A stretch of DNA of 64,000 nt from contig NZ_JAUSUB010000015.1 of assembly GCF_030813235.1 (NCBI RefSeq), positions 62,001-126,000 of the forward strand. Reading direction: 5' to 3'. Numbering within the stretch: position 1 is the stretch's first letter; the number at the start of each line of letters is the position of its first letter. The position numbers and the translations under genes are program-made. Shown piece by piece: positions 1-7,907 of this stretch. The notes below the pieces were generated by a model. It made no database searches and was not told where the DNA came from. It worked only from the letters and a program-made list of their open reading frames with translations. This DNA comes from Cytobacillus purgationiresistens. GTDB taxonomy: Bacteria; Bacillota; Bacilli; Bacillales; Cytobacillaceae.

Positions 1-1
1 A

Positions 2-409
2 CTTCTACAGCAAGTGTTCTTTATCACTTTCATTTACGGGGTTCCTGCTGTTACATTCTTTTATTTCTTCGCAGAACCTTTGACTAGCCGTTTCTTTCAT
101 TCAACAGACGCTGCAATATATGTCCAATTATTATGGCCATTCTTTCTTTTACATTTCTTTATTATGCCTATGCAAGCCTTTTTAATTGGACTCGGTTTAA
201 TGAAGGACGCCTTTTATCATTCTGTATGGTCTACCATCATTTCATTTGTTGGTATGTATGTGTTCGGCTCAATGGATTCTCTGCAAATGGGGGGTGTCAT
301 TATGGGAATCAACCTTGGAGCAGTGCTTCTCACAATGATGCATTATTTAACGATATGTAAAAAGATTGGAGTTTCTCTTATCCTTGTGCCAATCAAAAGA
401 TTTAATTAA
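2..409 (+). CDS. SpoVB/MATE-family polysaccharide flippase, C-terminal part (partial)
   Basis: The reading frame is open from the left edge of the window and ends at a TAA at 407-409, so only the last ~135 residues are present and the true start lies outside. The fragment is almost wholly hydrophobic and has at least three membrane segments. The pattern (short polar loops, a final GVIMGINLGAVLLTMMHY helix and a basic tail) fits the C-terminal half of the SpoVB/YkvU/YtgP branch of the MATE superfamily. Members of that branch flip lipid-linked sugars or act in spore envelope assembly. The assignment is by overall resemblance, since no diagnostic motif falls in this part. The next gene starts 100 bp downstream and looks independently transcribed. 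Confidence 0.6.
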   Translation, partial: LLQQVFFITFIYGVPAVTFFYFFAEPLTSRFFHSTDAAIYVQLLWPFFLLHFFIMPMQAFLIGLGLMKDAFYHSVWSTIISFVGMYVFGSMDSLQMGGVIMGINLGAVLLTMMHYLTICKKIGVSLILVPIKRFN

Positions 410-485
410 TAAATGTTGAAAAGTGTAGGGGTAAATTTGATTTCATTCGTCTAATAGGGTGAGAGATTAAAAAGGGGGAAGGGAA

Positions 486-506
486 ATGAGGTTTCCCGCT
501 CAATAA
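486..506 (+). other. Six-codon upstream mini-ORF in front of the sigma gene
   Basis: ATG at 486 is preceded at good spacing by a purine-rich Shine-Dalgarno (AAAGGGGGAAGGG, about 471-483). It encodes M-R-F-P-A-Q and stops at 504-506, four bases before the sigma factor ATG at 511. The sigma ATG itself has only AAAAG before it. This arrangement suggests translational coupling or a leader peptide. It is a candidate only. Confidence 0.35.
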
Positions 507-510
507 AAAG

Positions 511-1032
511 ATGAATGAATCAATTGAAACTTATTTTGAAGCGTGTGTATGTGAGCATGGACATGCGCTTTTCCGATATATATATTCGTTAGTACACCAT
601 AAAGAGCTTGCTGAGGATCTTTATCAAGAAGTACTTATTTCCGCTTATCTAGCACTCCCATCATTTAATGAAGAAGCAAAAGTAAAGAATTGGCTATTTA
701 AAATTGCATTAAATAAATGCAGAGACCATTGGCGGAAGGAAAAGACAGCTAAAAAGTTTTGGGAAGAAAAGGTGCATTTATATACTGATGGTATGTCGAC
801 AGCCCCTGTCCCAGAGGAGGAGTGCATTCAGAAATGCCATCAAGAGGAGGTTGAGCAGCAGTTGAGTGAGCTGCCTGATATTTATAAGGAGCCTCTGTTT
901 TTATTTTATTATCATCATCAAACTTTAGTTGAAATCAGCAACGAAGCAAATCTTCCGCTGTCTACCATCAAAACAAGGATGAGGCGGGGGAAGGAAAAGC
1001 TATTACCAAAAGTAAAGCAGATGAGCCTTTAA
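511..1032 (+). CDS. ECF-type RNA polymerase sigma factor
   Basis: A 173-residue sigma-70 family protein of extracytoplasmic-function type. Sigma region 2 spans about residues 30-80 (AEDLYQEVLISAYL, then NWLFKIALNKCRDHWR, the -10 recognition and core-binding part). Region 4 spans about 115-165 (LPDIYKEPLFLFYYH, then a helix-turn-helix ending STIKTRMRRGKEKL). No region 1.1 or 3 is present, as expected for ECF factors. No anti-sigma gene follows; a strong terminator comes 6 bp after the stop, so it is monocistronic. The start has almost no Shine-Dalgarno of its own, while a good one lies in front of a six-codon mini-ORF just upstream. The ECF subgroup cannot be assigned from the sequence alone. 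Confidence 0.85.
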   Translation: MNESIETYFEACVCEHGHALFRYIYSLVHHKELAEDLYQEVLISAYLALPSFNEEAKVKNWLFKIALNKCRDHWRKEKTAKKFWEEKVHLYTDGMSTAPVPEEECIQKCHQEEVEQQLSELPDIYKEPLFLFYYHHQTLVEISNEANLPLSTIKTRMRRGKEKLLPKVKQMSL

Positions 1033-1037
1033 AAAAG

Positions 1038-1068
1038 AATAACCTAAGGGAGACTCCCTTAGGTTATT
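1038..1068. terminator. Bidirectional rho-independent terminator
   Basis: Perfect 15-bp inverted repeat (AATAACCTAAGGGAG and its complement around a single A), with T-rich sequence after it on the + strand and AAAAAAG before it (T-run on the - strand). It sits between the convergent sigma factor gene and the 87-residue gene and overlaps the stop codon of the latter. Confidence 0.85.
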
Positions 1069-1327
1069 GCTGTTCTTTTTCATTAAAGTAATTGACTGAA
1101 TATAAGGCACCTTCACTAACCATATTATTATCCCCTGTATCTTGTGGGTGTGGATGCCCTGTTTTCATCATTGTTTCGTCTTGCTTATTATATTTGTATG
1201 GAAGATAGTTTTTAATTTTTGCAGTCAATGTTTGCAAGCGGCTGCGATTGCCTTTGTTTGCTAAAAGTAAAACACTTGTAATCCCAACCCCTGCTAAAAT
1301 ATAAGAGTTTTTTGGACGAGAGTTCAT
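1064..1327 (-). CDS. Small membrane-anchored protein of unknown function, probably general stress
   Basis: An 87-residue protein that I do not recognise. It has one N-terminal hydrophobic stretch (YILAGVGITSVLLLA, residues 9-23), then a basic segment and a polar tail, consistent with a single membrane anchor. The start at 1327 has an excellent AAGGAGGAG Shine-Dalgarno seven bases upstream. About 60 bp further upstream is a GTTTTC - 13 nt - GGGTAA sequence matching a sigma-B promoter. The N-terminal layout (short Gly-rich helix followed by a charged region) resembles the small YtxH-type stress proteins elsewhere in this window, but the similarity is too weak to assign the family. It converges on the ECF sigma gene and shares its terminator. 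Confidence 0.6.
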   Translation of the reverse strand: MNSRPKNSYILAGVGITSVLLLANKGNRSRLQTLTAKIKNYLPYKYNKQDETMMKTGHPHPQDTGDNNMVSEGALYSVNYFNEKEQQ

Positions 1328-1385
1328 TTTTGTACTCCTCCTTTTTTCATTTGAAATGATAGGGCTTTTTTAACTTAATAAGTAT

Positions 1386-1410
1386 TTACCCTTTTTGAAA
1401 AATTGAAAAC
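1386..1410 (-). promoter_or_regulatory. Sigma-B-type promoter for the 87-residue gene
   Basis: On the reverse strand GTTTTC (1410-1405) is followed after 13 nt by GGGTAA (1391-1386), close to the sigma-B consensus GTTTAA-N12-15-GGGTAT, about 60 bp upstream of the start codon. Confidence 0.5.
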
Positions 1411-1498
1411 ATAGTTTCTATCATTTTGTTTCAATTCACATACTAAACGGGAATCATCTTGATTAGTTACATGAAAAATGAAAGTGAGGGCCATGGAT

Positions 1499-2440
1499 AT
1501 GGAGTGGGCTTTTAATGAGAATAAGTGGAAATGGTTCAAAATAGACGATATGAGTGAAATGAAAATTGATTACGACGAAAGGCATTCGGATGATATAAAA
1601 AAATGGTATCATGATCTTTCACAGCGCGAGACCAATCGTTTAAGAATAAATACAACAAACCACGATAATGAATCAATTAGTGGAACCCTTATTTATCAGC
1701 AAAAATTAGAAGCCCAAAATGAGAATAGAATCCTTCATTTTTTCTTAACGAAAAAATTTCTGATCACCATTAATGCTGAAGTGGAAATTAAAGAACATTT
1801 AGAAATGAGTGTTTTACTAAAAAAGATGGATGTAGCTAATCAAGCAATTGACGGATTTTTTGTCCTTCTTGGAGAGATGCTAAATGAGAGCATTATCAAT
1901 ATTGATAAGTTTGAAATTCGATTAAATGATGTTTTATGGAAAATTAAAAAGAAAAACGGGATTGACAGGCTTGAAGAAATATATAAATTAAGACATGAGT
2001 TATTGATTTGGAAAAATTTTATCATTCCGTTTGAAGAAATCAGACTAGCGCTTGAAGAAGCCTTTGGTGAAGGGATTACTTCATCAATAGCGTATAAGCG
2101 GACATCCAAACGAATGGAAAGAAGTATGATGCTGATTAAAGAATATCAGGAAGAAATCGATCATCTTGTTAACTTCGAAGAGATGGTGTCCACGCATAGA
2201 GGGAATGAAATCATTAAGACACTGACAGTCATAACGACCTTGTTCACACCAGTCAGTGCTTGGGGAGCATTATGGGGGATGAATTTCAAATTCATGCCTG
2301 AACTAGGGTTAAAGTGGGGTTATGGGATTGCCCTATGCATTATTCTCCTTTCTACACTTGCCCTATATTATTTGCTGGTCAAAAAAGGCTGGACCGGTGA
2401 TACTTTGCGATCCAAAAAGAAAAATACCTTTTTTAAATAG
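1499..2440 (+). CDS. CorA-family divalent cation transporter
   Basis: A member of the CorA (2-TM-GxN) family of Mg2+/Co2+ channels. A long acidic and charged cytoplasmic N-terminal domain rich in helices is followed by TM1 (TVITTLFTPVSAWGALW), the signature G-M-N motif just after TM1, a short loop, TM2 (YGIALCIILLSTLALYYLLV) and a basic C-terminal tail. Length (~313 residues) is normal for the family. Three in-frame ATGs exist (1478, 1493, 1499). I chose 1499 because GTGAGGG lies eight bases before it, whereas 1478 has no ribosome binding site. It is a stand-alone gene. Cation specificity cannot be read from the sequence. Confidence 0.88.
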   Translation: MEWAFNENKWKWFKIDDMSEMKIDYDERHSDDIKKWYHDLSQRETNRLRINTTNHDNESISGTLIYQQKLEAQNENRILHFFLTKKFLITINAEVEIKEHLEMSVLLKKMDVANQAIDGFFVLLGEMLNESIINIDKFEIRLNDVLWKIKKKNGIDRLEEIYKLRHELLIWKNFIIPFEEIRLALEEAFGEGITSSIAYKRTSKRMERSMMLIKEYQEEIDHLVNFEEMVSTHRGNEIIKTLTVITTLFTPVSAWGALWGMNFKFMPELGLKWGYGIALCIILLSTLALYYLLVKKGWTGDTLRSKKKNTFFK

Positions 2441-2500
2441 CGAAATATCGGTTATGATAAAGGATGTAAATCATTGATTCATCAATGAAAGGAGGACATC

Positions 2501-3016
2501 ATGAGAGAATCGAAATTTTGTAAAGAATCATATGTTGTGAAAACGAGCATTGTTCAACCGCCAGATACGAATAGCCATGGGACCCTTTTTGGCGGAAAAC
2601 TTATGGCATATATAGATGATATTGCTGGAATAGCAGCCATGAGGCATGCAAGGCAGTCGGTTGTAACCGCATCAACTGATTCAGTGGACTTTTTACATCC
2701 TATTTATGAAGGAAATGCAGTATGCTTGGAAGCCTTTGTTACATATACAGGCCGATCATCAATGGAAATTTTCGTTAAGGTCATTGCTGAAGGCTTATTG
2801 ACAGGTGAGCGGAATGTTTGCGCCCTATCTTTTTTAACTATGGTGGCAGTGGATGAGAATGGCAAGCCTGTTCAGATTCCCACAGTTGTTCCTGTAACTG
2901 ATGAGGAACAAAGTCTGTACGAAAGTGCGAAAGAGAGAGCTGACAATCGGAAAAAGCGAAGAAAAGATAGTGAGCTTCGTGCAAAAAACTTTGGCACAGA
3001 TTTACCTTGGAAATAG
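2501..3016 (+). CDS. Acyl-CoA thioesterase, hotdog fold (YkhA type)
   Basis: A 171-residue single-hotdog acyl-CoA hydrolase. The family signature is visible at residues 21-50: N-S-H-G-T-L-F-G-G-K-L-M, then D-D-I-A-G, where the His/Asn and Asp residues are those usually implicated in hydrolysis of the CoA thioester. The C-terminus is a charged helical tail (ERADNRKKRRKDSELRAK) common in Bacillus YkhA-like proteins. The start has a strong AAAGGAGGACATC ribosome binding site. It releases fatty acids from acyl-CoA in the cytoplasm; the physiological chain length is not evident. Monocistronic, ended by a hairpin terminator directly after the stop. Confidence 0.9.
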   Translation: MRESKFCKESYVVKTSIVQPPDTNSHGTLFGGKLMAYIDDIAGIAAMRHARQSVVTASTDSVDFLHPIYEGNAVCLEAFVTYTGRSSMEIFVKVIAEGLLTGERNVCALSFLTMVAVDENGKPVQIPTVVPVTDEEQSLYESAKERADNRKKRRKDSELRAKNFGTDLPWK

Positions 3017-3020
3017 AAAA

Positions 3021-3054
3021 ATGCAGCGTCAGACAAAGGCGCTGCATATTTTTT
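3021..3054 (+). terminator. Rho-independent terminator after the thioesterase gene
   Basis: ATGCAGCG pairs with CGCTGCAT (3021-3028 and 3040-3047), followed by a T-run. Confidence 0.8.
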
Positions 3055-3133
3055 GTAAAAAAATGAACAGCCATTCATATTATTGCAGGAAAATGTCCAA
3101 ATAAAGTTGAATGTAACTATACGGGGTGAGTAG

Positions 3134-3559
3134 ATGTTTATTGTCAATGTAGAAGGTGCCGTGCATTTCGGAGGTAAGTGGCTGGTTATTGAAAGGAGCT
3201 TGCTTGAGGATCATGCAGCTGGAACGCTTTCACTAGTAGGTGGGAAGGTTGACAGAGAAGGCTTTGCAAAACATATTTTAGAAACCAGTGTGCAACGGGA
3301 AATATTTGAAGAAGTGGGTGTGAAGGTTAAGCAGCAGATGGATTATGTCAGAAGCACATCCTTTGTGGCTGACGACGGTGCCCATGTTATTGATGTTGTT
3401 TTCTTATGCCAGTATGAAGGCGGAGAAGCATATCAAAAAAGTTCTGATGAAGTTGGTGCCGTTCACTGGCTAACCACAAAAGAAATAATCCATCATCCAC
3501 TAGCACCCGTGTGGTTGAAGGAGAGCATCCTTGCAGCAGAAAAATTAAGAAAAAAGTAA
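3134..3559 (+). CDS. NUDIX hydrolase
   Basis: A 141-residue protein with a recognisable Nudix box around residues 35-62: G-G-K-V-D, then E-T-S-V-Q-R-E-I-F-E-E-V-G. The REIFEE core supplies the metal-binding glutamates. The spacing between the first Gly-Gly and the core is about five residues longer than in the canonical 23-residue box. Such enzymes cleave nucleoside diphosphates linked to another moiety; the substrate cannot be told from sequence. A GGGGTGAG ribosome binding site precedes the ATG. The SCP2-domain gene starts 16 bp after the stop and may be co-transcribed. Confidence 0.85.
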   Translation: MFIVNVEGAVHFGGKWLVIERSLLEDHAAGTLSLVGGKVDREGFAKHILETSVQREIFEEVGVKVKQQMDYVRSTSFVADDGAHVIDVVFLCQYEGGEAYQKSSDEVGAVHWLTTKEIIHHPLAPVWLKESILAAEKLRKK

Positions 3560-3575
3560 AAAGAGGGGGAGCAAC

Positions 3576-3902
3576 ATGTCAGTAATAACTGAACTACATC
3601 AATTAACAGAGAAAATGAATGAGAATCCTGAGCATATTGAAAATGAAAAAGATCGTATTTACCAAATTGATTTAAAAGAGAGCGGTCCAATCCAAATAAT
3701 ATTAAAAGAGGGTAAGGTTCACACGGAGGAAGGAATTTCGGATCAAGCTGAGGTCACATTAAAATTGACTGATCAAAACTTTTCCAATTTGCTTAAAGGC
3801 ACTTTAAACACAACAGTGGCCTTTATGACAGGCGGTCTAAAGGTCGAAGGCAAAATGGGCCTCGCTTTAAAGCTGCAGGAAATTGTAAAAAAATATCAAT
3901 AG
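3576..3902 (+). CDS. SCP2 sterol-binding domain protein
   Basis: A 108-residue protein made of a single SCP2-like lipid-binding domain. Typical features are the alternating strand pattern IQIILKEGKVHTEEG, a D-AEVTLKLTDQNFSNLLKG segment, and the C-terminal amphipathic MTGGLKVEGKMGLALKL stretch, the hallmark of stand-alone bacterial SCP2 proteins. It probably binds a hydrophobic ligand in the cytosol; the ligand is unknown. The ribosome binding site is AGAGGGGGAGC. It follows the Nudix gene by 16 bp, suggesting a two-gene transcript ending at the 3911 hairpin. Confidence 0.8.
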   Translation: MSVITELHQLTEKMNENPEHIENEKDRIYQIDLKESGPIQIILKEGKVHTEEGISDQAEVTLKLTDQNFSNLLKGTLNTTVAFMTGGLKVEGKMGLALKLQEIVKKYQ

Positions 3903-3910
3903 TTAATACT

Positions 3911-3945
3911 CAGCCAGCTCTCAGCATTGGAAGCTGGCTGATTAC
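3911..3945. terminator. Hairpin terminator between convergent genes
   Basis: CAGCCAGCT pairs with AGCTGGCTG (3911-3919 and 3932-3940). A pyrimidine-rich tract follows on the + strand. It lies between the SCP2 gene and the converging GNAT pseudogene. Confidence 0.65.
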
Positions 3946-3982
3946 TTCCTTTTAGGGTAGCATGGATCTGCTTTTAATTTCC

Positions 3983-4479
3983 TTATAAAAATAAGACCAT
4001 ATGATCTTCATCAAAGTAATTGTCATCTATTTTCAAGGCGTGCCGCTCTTTGCCATATGGTTCAAAACCTAAAGAAGCATATAGCTTCAAAGCGGGGATA
4101 TTCAGAGACATAACCGTTAATTGAACTTGCTCTATTTCAGGGGTTTCCCTTGCTGTTTTAATAGCTGTAAGCATCAGCTTTTTTCCTGCTCCTAATCCGC
4201 GCTTTTCTTCAAGGACATACATGGCAAATATAGAAGATTTATGCTTCATCTTTAATTTCGACTCTTTGAAGAGCGTTACAGCTCCTATCAATTGATGATC
4301 AATGAATGCACCGAAAGTTTCTGACATTGGTGATTGCAATCTTTCTTTATATGTATCAATTGTATATTGCGCTTCTTCTTCAAAACTTGCTCAAATGCTT
4401 CAGGATGCTTTTTTAATCCTTCTAATCTGAGTGAGCGATACATCTCTGCATCGGCCATTTGTATTTTTCTAATTTCCAT
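3983..4479 (-). pseudogene. GNAT N-acetyltransferase, broken by one frameshift
   Basis: Read from 4479, the first ~33 codons (MEIRKIQMADAEMYRSLRLE, then GLKKHPEAFE) match the start of a GNAT acetyltransferase and then run into a nonsense frame. The rest (SFEEEAQYTIDTYKERLQSP, then an acetyl-CoA binding loop of the form R-G-L-G-A-G-K-K-L and the C-terminal ALKLYASLGFEPYG) is in another frame down to 3983. Restoring one base at about 4390-4391 joins the two halves into a normal 165-residue protein. The lesion is a single-base deletion, so either the gene was recently inactivated or the base is a sequencing error. A good ribosome binding site (CGGAGG) precedes the start. Confidence 0.8.
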
Positions 4480-4537
4480 ATAAACCTCCGAAAGCTGTCA
4501 TTTAATCATCAAAATAGGAAAAGATATTTATACATTA

Positions 4538-4563
4538 GTTTCCTAAATTAACATATAGGGTAT
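4538..4563 (+). promoter_or_regulatory. Sigma-B-type promoter for cardiolipin synthase
   Basis: GTTTCC (4538-4543), 14 nt, GGGTAT (4558-4563). The -10 element is exact to the sigma-B consensus and the spacer is of the usual length; it lies some 30-45 bp upstream of the start codon. Confidence 0.6.
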
Positions 4564-4605
4564 TATTGCTAGGCAAGGTATTTTTTAGATATGGAGAAAA
4601 ATGTG

Positions 4606-6120
4606 ATGAAAAGTCGTCGTCGAATTGAATTTGTGTTTGCATTTATATTAGTAGCTACATTATATATTTGCTTTTTTGTAGAAACAAGTAAATTAATTGT
4701 GATTCTTTGTTTATTATTTTACTTAGGTACAATTTTTATTATTGCTTATTCTATTATGCTTGAGAACCGTTCACCTCAGCACTCCTTGCTATGGATTTAT
4801 GTAATCGTATTCTTCCCGGTTTTTGGTTATTTCTTTTATTTATATTCAGGTCAGCTCTACATGAAGGGGTATCTGTTCAAGAGTAAACGCAGCAGCAATC
4901 GCGAAGAATGGAAGAACCTTATGAAGATGGAGGACGATCCTGATGTTTCTTTTTTGCAGGACGGTCAAATGCGCTTTGCAGAGTTCGCAATTAATACCGC
5001 ATTAACTCCTATGACCACAGGCTCCAAGGCTAAGGTTTTGAAAAATGGTGATGCGACCTTTTTTGAAATTAAGAGAAAATTAATGATGGCTAAAAAGTTC
5101 ATTCATATGGAATATTATATCTTTCGCTCTGACAGACTAGGGAAAGAGATTATCGATATTCTAATCGAAAGAGCAAACAATGGTGTGGAAGTACTCTTTA
5201 TTTATGATGCCGCCGGCAGTATGCAGCTAATGGCTGATGATATAACAAGAATGGATAAAGCAGGTATTAAAGTTAAGCCATTTTCTCCATTAAAATATGG
5301 TTTTTTTAATCAGAAGTTCAACTTTCGTAATCATCGGAAAATAATTATTATTGATGGTGAAGTAGGATTTACGGGTGGGTTGAACATTGGTATAGAATAT
5401 TTAGGCCAGGATGAGTCAGTAGGGTTCTGGAGAGATACACATTTACTCCTTATGGGAGAAGCAGTATACACACTCCATACGATCTTTTTATTAGATTGGG
5501 AATACATATCAGGTGAAGATGTACTGGAGGATTATAGATGCTACCGCACAACGGTTCAGGATGAAGTGTTGGACGGGGCTGTCCAGGTGGTTGGGAGCGG
5601 ACCCGATACACAACAAGGAATTATGGGCGATTTCTACTTTTCTATGATTTCCTCTGCAGAACAATCGATTTGGATTGCGACCCCTTATCTAGTCCCTGAT
5701 GAGGCAATTAGAACCGCGTTGAGAGTAGCGGCAGCAAAAGGGATTGAAGTAAGAATTCTTGTACCGGAAATAAACGACAGTTTTCTGACGCAATATGCAA
5801 GCAGGTCATATTTCCCTGAACTGCTTCGATATGGAGTAGAAATATATTCGTACAAAAAGGGTTTTCTTCACCAAAAAATAATCATCGTAGATGGGAACTT
5901 AGCTTCTATCGGTACCGCGAATATGGATATGCGCAGTTTTCATCTTAATTTTGAAGTGAATGTATTCTTATACGGTTCAAGCTCTATACGGGATCTTGTT
6001 GCAGACTTTGAAGATGATATGAAAGAGAGTACGAGAATCAGTCCTGTTCAATTTTATAAACGAGGATTCTGGGAAAAATCAAAAGAATCATTTGCTCGGC
6101 TTTTTTCTGGGGTACTATGA
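4606..6120 (+). CDS. cls: Cardiolipin synthase (phospholipase D superfamily)
   Basis: About 504 residues, the normal length for Gram-positive cardiolipin synthases, which condense two phosphatidylglycerols into cardiolipin and glycerol at the membrane. Two N-terminal transmembrane helices (IEFVFAFILVATLYICFF, and a second around LLWIYVIVFFPVFGYFFYLY) are followed by two PLD domains. Each has an HxK(x)4D motif: NHRKIIIIDGEVGFTGGLN and HQKIIIVDGNLASIGTANMD. An in-frame ATG also exists at 4591; 4606 is preferred because GGAG lies nine bases before it. The sigma-B-like promoter just upstream suggests a stress-induced paralogue comparable to B. subtilis ywiE rather than the housekeeping enzyme. 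That comparison is inference. Confidence 0.92.
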   Translation: MKSRRRIEFVFAFILVATLYICFFVETSKLIVILCLLFYLGTIFIIAYSIMLENRSPQHSLLWIYVIVFFPVFGYFFYLYSGQLYMKGYLFKSKRSSNREEWKNLMKMEDDPDVSFLQDGQMRFAEFAINTALTPMTTGSKAKVLKNGDATFFEIKRKLMMAKKFIHMEYYIFRSDRLGKEIIDILIERANNGVEVLFIYDAAGSMQLMADDITRMDKAGIKVKPFSPLKYGFFNQKFNFRNHRKIIIIDGEVGFTGGLNIGIEYLGQDESVGFWRDTHLLLMGEAVYTLHTIFLLDWEYISGEDVLEDYRCYRTTVQDEVLDGAVQVVGSGPDTQQGIMGDFYFSMISSAEQSIWIATPYLVPDEAIRTALRVAAAKGIEVRILVPEINDSFLTQYASRSYFPELLRYGVEIYSYKKGFLHQKIIIVDGNLASIGTANMDMRSFHLNFEVNVFLYGSSSIRDLVADFEDDMKESTRISPVQFYKRGFWEKSKESFARLFSGVL

Positions 6121-6260
6121 TAGAAACTGCCAAATTGGCGGGTTTTGTTGTGTTTTTCGGACCCTGCTTCCGATTTGTTCAGACCCTCTGCACATTTCGA
6201 AAGTAGCTTCCGAATGTTTACTTTTAAAAGGGAAAAGCCACTGTAAAATCGAAGGAGACA

Positions 6261-6795
6261 ATGATGACAAGAATGGAAGGAAATCTGGTTTACCTACGAT
6301 CGACGCCAAAGAAATTGAAGAATTTGCCAGTGGTTATGATCGGGGTAAGACCACAATTAATATACCACACCCTTTATTCAAAGGGTTTTAATGGCAGAGT
6401 GAAACGGCAGGGTTGCGATTTTTATTGTCATCCTTAGAGAAACAAAGTCACTTATCGGTTTGATTAATATAAGTATCACAGGTGCACATCTTAGGGGCAA
6501 GCTTGGTTATTGGATTGGTAAGACCTTTTGGGGGAAAGGTTATGGAACAGAGGCAGTCAAGCCTATCATCGAATATGAATTTGAGAAGTTAGAACTGAAT
6601 CGCATTTACGCGGGTGCGTTAACCAGTAACCCAGGATCATGGTGAATAATGGAGAAGACGGCCTTCAAACATGATGGTGTGCTGTGGCAGTATGCCATTT
6701 GTTTTGGTCAACCGGTTGATTTGACGTATTATAGTGTTTTAAGGGAAGAATATAATATAAAAGAGGATGAGGAGTGCTTAAGTTTTGGTAAGTAA
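6261..6795 (+). pseudogene. RimJ/RimL-type GNAT acetyltransferase, decayed remnant
   Basis: The start is intact (AAGGAG, then ATG at 6261 and GNLVYLR), but the frame must shift near 6297 to continue as IDAKEIEEFASGYDRGKTTI, then NIPHPLFKGF. It meets TAA at 6389-6391, shifts again near 6410 to reach VAIFIVILRETKSLIGLI, passes the acetyl-CoA loop (WIGKTFWGKGYGTEA, then ELNRIYAGALTSNPGSW) and hits TGA at 6643-6645, where the family normally has an Arg (CGA to TGA would do it). The tail EKTAFKHDGVL and a LREEYN end follow. With at least four lesions the gene is clearly dead. Its remnant overlaps the start of the next gene by about 10 bp. Confidence 0.8.
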
Positions 6796-7507
6796 GCGTG
6801 AGATTCGCGAATACATATGGACATTGCTTGAAGAGCAAAAGCTTGGAAGATTTCCTTTTCCGTTGAAAAATCGCATTCCCAATTTTAAAGGAGCAGAAAA
6901 GGCCGCCCATTTTGTCACAATGATGCCAGAATATAAAAAGGCAAATATAATAAAAGTAAACCCAGATTCTCCGCAGCTGCCAATCAGAGCACAAATCTTA
7001 CGTGATGGTAAAACATTATTAGTACCAACACCGAGGTTAAAGGCAGGGTTCATTATGATCAAGCCGGAATGGGTGCCTGAAGGGGAGGAAAGAAAAGCTG
7101 CAAGTCTTTCACATATAAAGTCGTATGGTAAAGAAGTGAAATTAACAGAAATTCCAACAATCGATCTATTCTTTGCAGGATCAGTGGCTTTACATCATGA
7201 TGGAAGGCGAGTTGGTAAAGGGGAAGGCTATGCAGATAGAGAGTATGCAATTATTATGGAGCTGGGAAATCCTCTGATTCCGGTGATTGGAACCATTCAT
7301 AGCGCACAGTTGACGACAGCGGATATACCAAGGGACCGCTATGATTTAACGGTCGATTGGATTGCGACGGAAAAAGAACTCATTAAGACGGATACCCCGT
7401 ATCCTAAACCAGAGGGGATACAATGGGAGCTAGTGACGGAAAATGAGCTGGAAGAAATGCCGATTTTAAAAGAAATAAGGGGCCTTACTAAAAAAAATTA
7501 TCAATGA
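6785..7507 (+). CDS. 5-formyltetrahydrofolate cyclo-ligase family protein
   Basis: A 240-residue protein of the 5-FTHF cyclo-ligase (MTHFS) superfamily, of the longer MTHFSD-like branch. Visible are the N-terminal helical region and basic phosphate-binding stretch (KREIREYIWTLLEEQ, then FPFPLKNRIPNFKGAEKAA), a central LFFAGSVALHHDGRRVGKGE segment matching the G-x-R-(I/V)-G-x-G-x-G-(Y/F)-x-D ATP/folate loop, and G-Y-A-D-R-E-Y directly after. It may act on a folate or a related substrate; the true MTHFS is shorter, so an exact reaction is not claimed. The start is TTG at 6785, chosen because GATGAGGAG lies nine bases upstream. Confidence 0.8.
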   Translation: MVSKREIREYIWTLLEEQKLGRFPFPLKNRIPNFKGAEKAAHFVTMMPEYKKANIIKVNPDSPQLPIRAQILRDGKTLLVPTPRLKAGFIMIKPEWVPEGEERKAASLSHIKSYGKEVKLTEIPTIDLFFAGSVALHHDGRRVGKGEGYADREYAIIMELGNPLIPVIGTIHSAQLTTADIPRDRYDLTVDWIATEKELIKTDTPYPKPEGIQWELVTENELEEMPILKEIRGLTKKNYQ

Positions 7508-7578
7508 ACCACATTTGAAACCGGATTATAGTGATATGTTTCAATTAAATTATATCGATCATTGGAGGGGAGGCAACT

Positions 7579-7863
7579 GTGAAATTAATTACTACACATC
7601 CTTATATAAAAGTGACCCGAAAAATAGATTGGAATGTTCAAAAATATGATGAAGAAATAAGAACAATAGAATTGTACGATGAAACGATTATTTGGATGGA
7701 AGAAAAAGTATCCATTGAGGATGTTTTCGATGTTTCCTACAAAATTTCAAAAGCGAGTATGGGTGTATTATACTTGCATACGAATAGAGGTGTTTTCCCG
7801 TTCTATGTTAAACAGGCGCCTGATGATTTTATCGAGCATTATAAGCTATTAAAAAAGAAGTAA
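7579..7863 (+). CDS. Conserved hypothetical protein, 94 aa
   Basis: I do not recognise this family. The GTG start at 7579 has a very strong GGAGGGGAGG Shine-Dalgarno. The predicted protein is soluble with alternating short strands (TIELYDETIIWMEE, VFDVSYKISKA, MGVLYLHTNRGVFPFYVK) and a final helix (DDFIEHYKLLKKK). That pattern is reminiscent of a small bacterial PH-like beta-barrel with a C-terminal helix, but this is an impression from secondary structure only. It is transcribed alone and ends in a terminator shared with the converging tatC operon. Confidence 0.65.
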   Translation: MKLITTHPYIKVTRKIDWNVQKYDEEIRTIELYDETIIWMEEKVSIEDVFDVSYKISKASMGVLYLHTNRGVFPFYVKQAPDDFIEHYKLLKKK

Positions 7864-7904
7864 CCAACTGGATGAAAACTCCACGATGGTTACTTCTTTT
7901 TTGT
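7855..7904. terminator. Bidirectional terminator between the 94-aa gene and tatC
   Basis: A 12-bp stem (AAGAAGTAACCA at 7855-7866 with its complement at 7887-7898), followed by a T-run on the + strand and preceded by an A-run that serves the reverse strand. Confidence 0.8.
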
Positions 7905-7907
7905 TTG

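Noticed and set aside
6092..6391. 99-codon ORF after the cardiolipin synthase
   Set aside because: Its C-terminal half is one frame of the decayed GNAT gene; its start lies inside cls.
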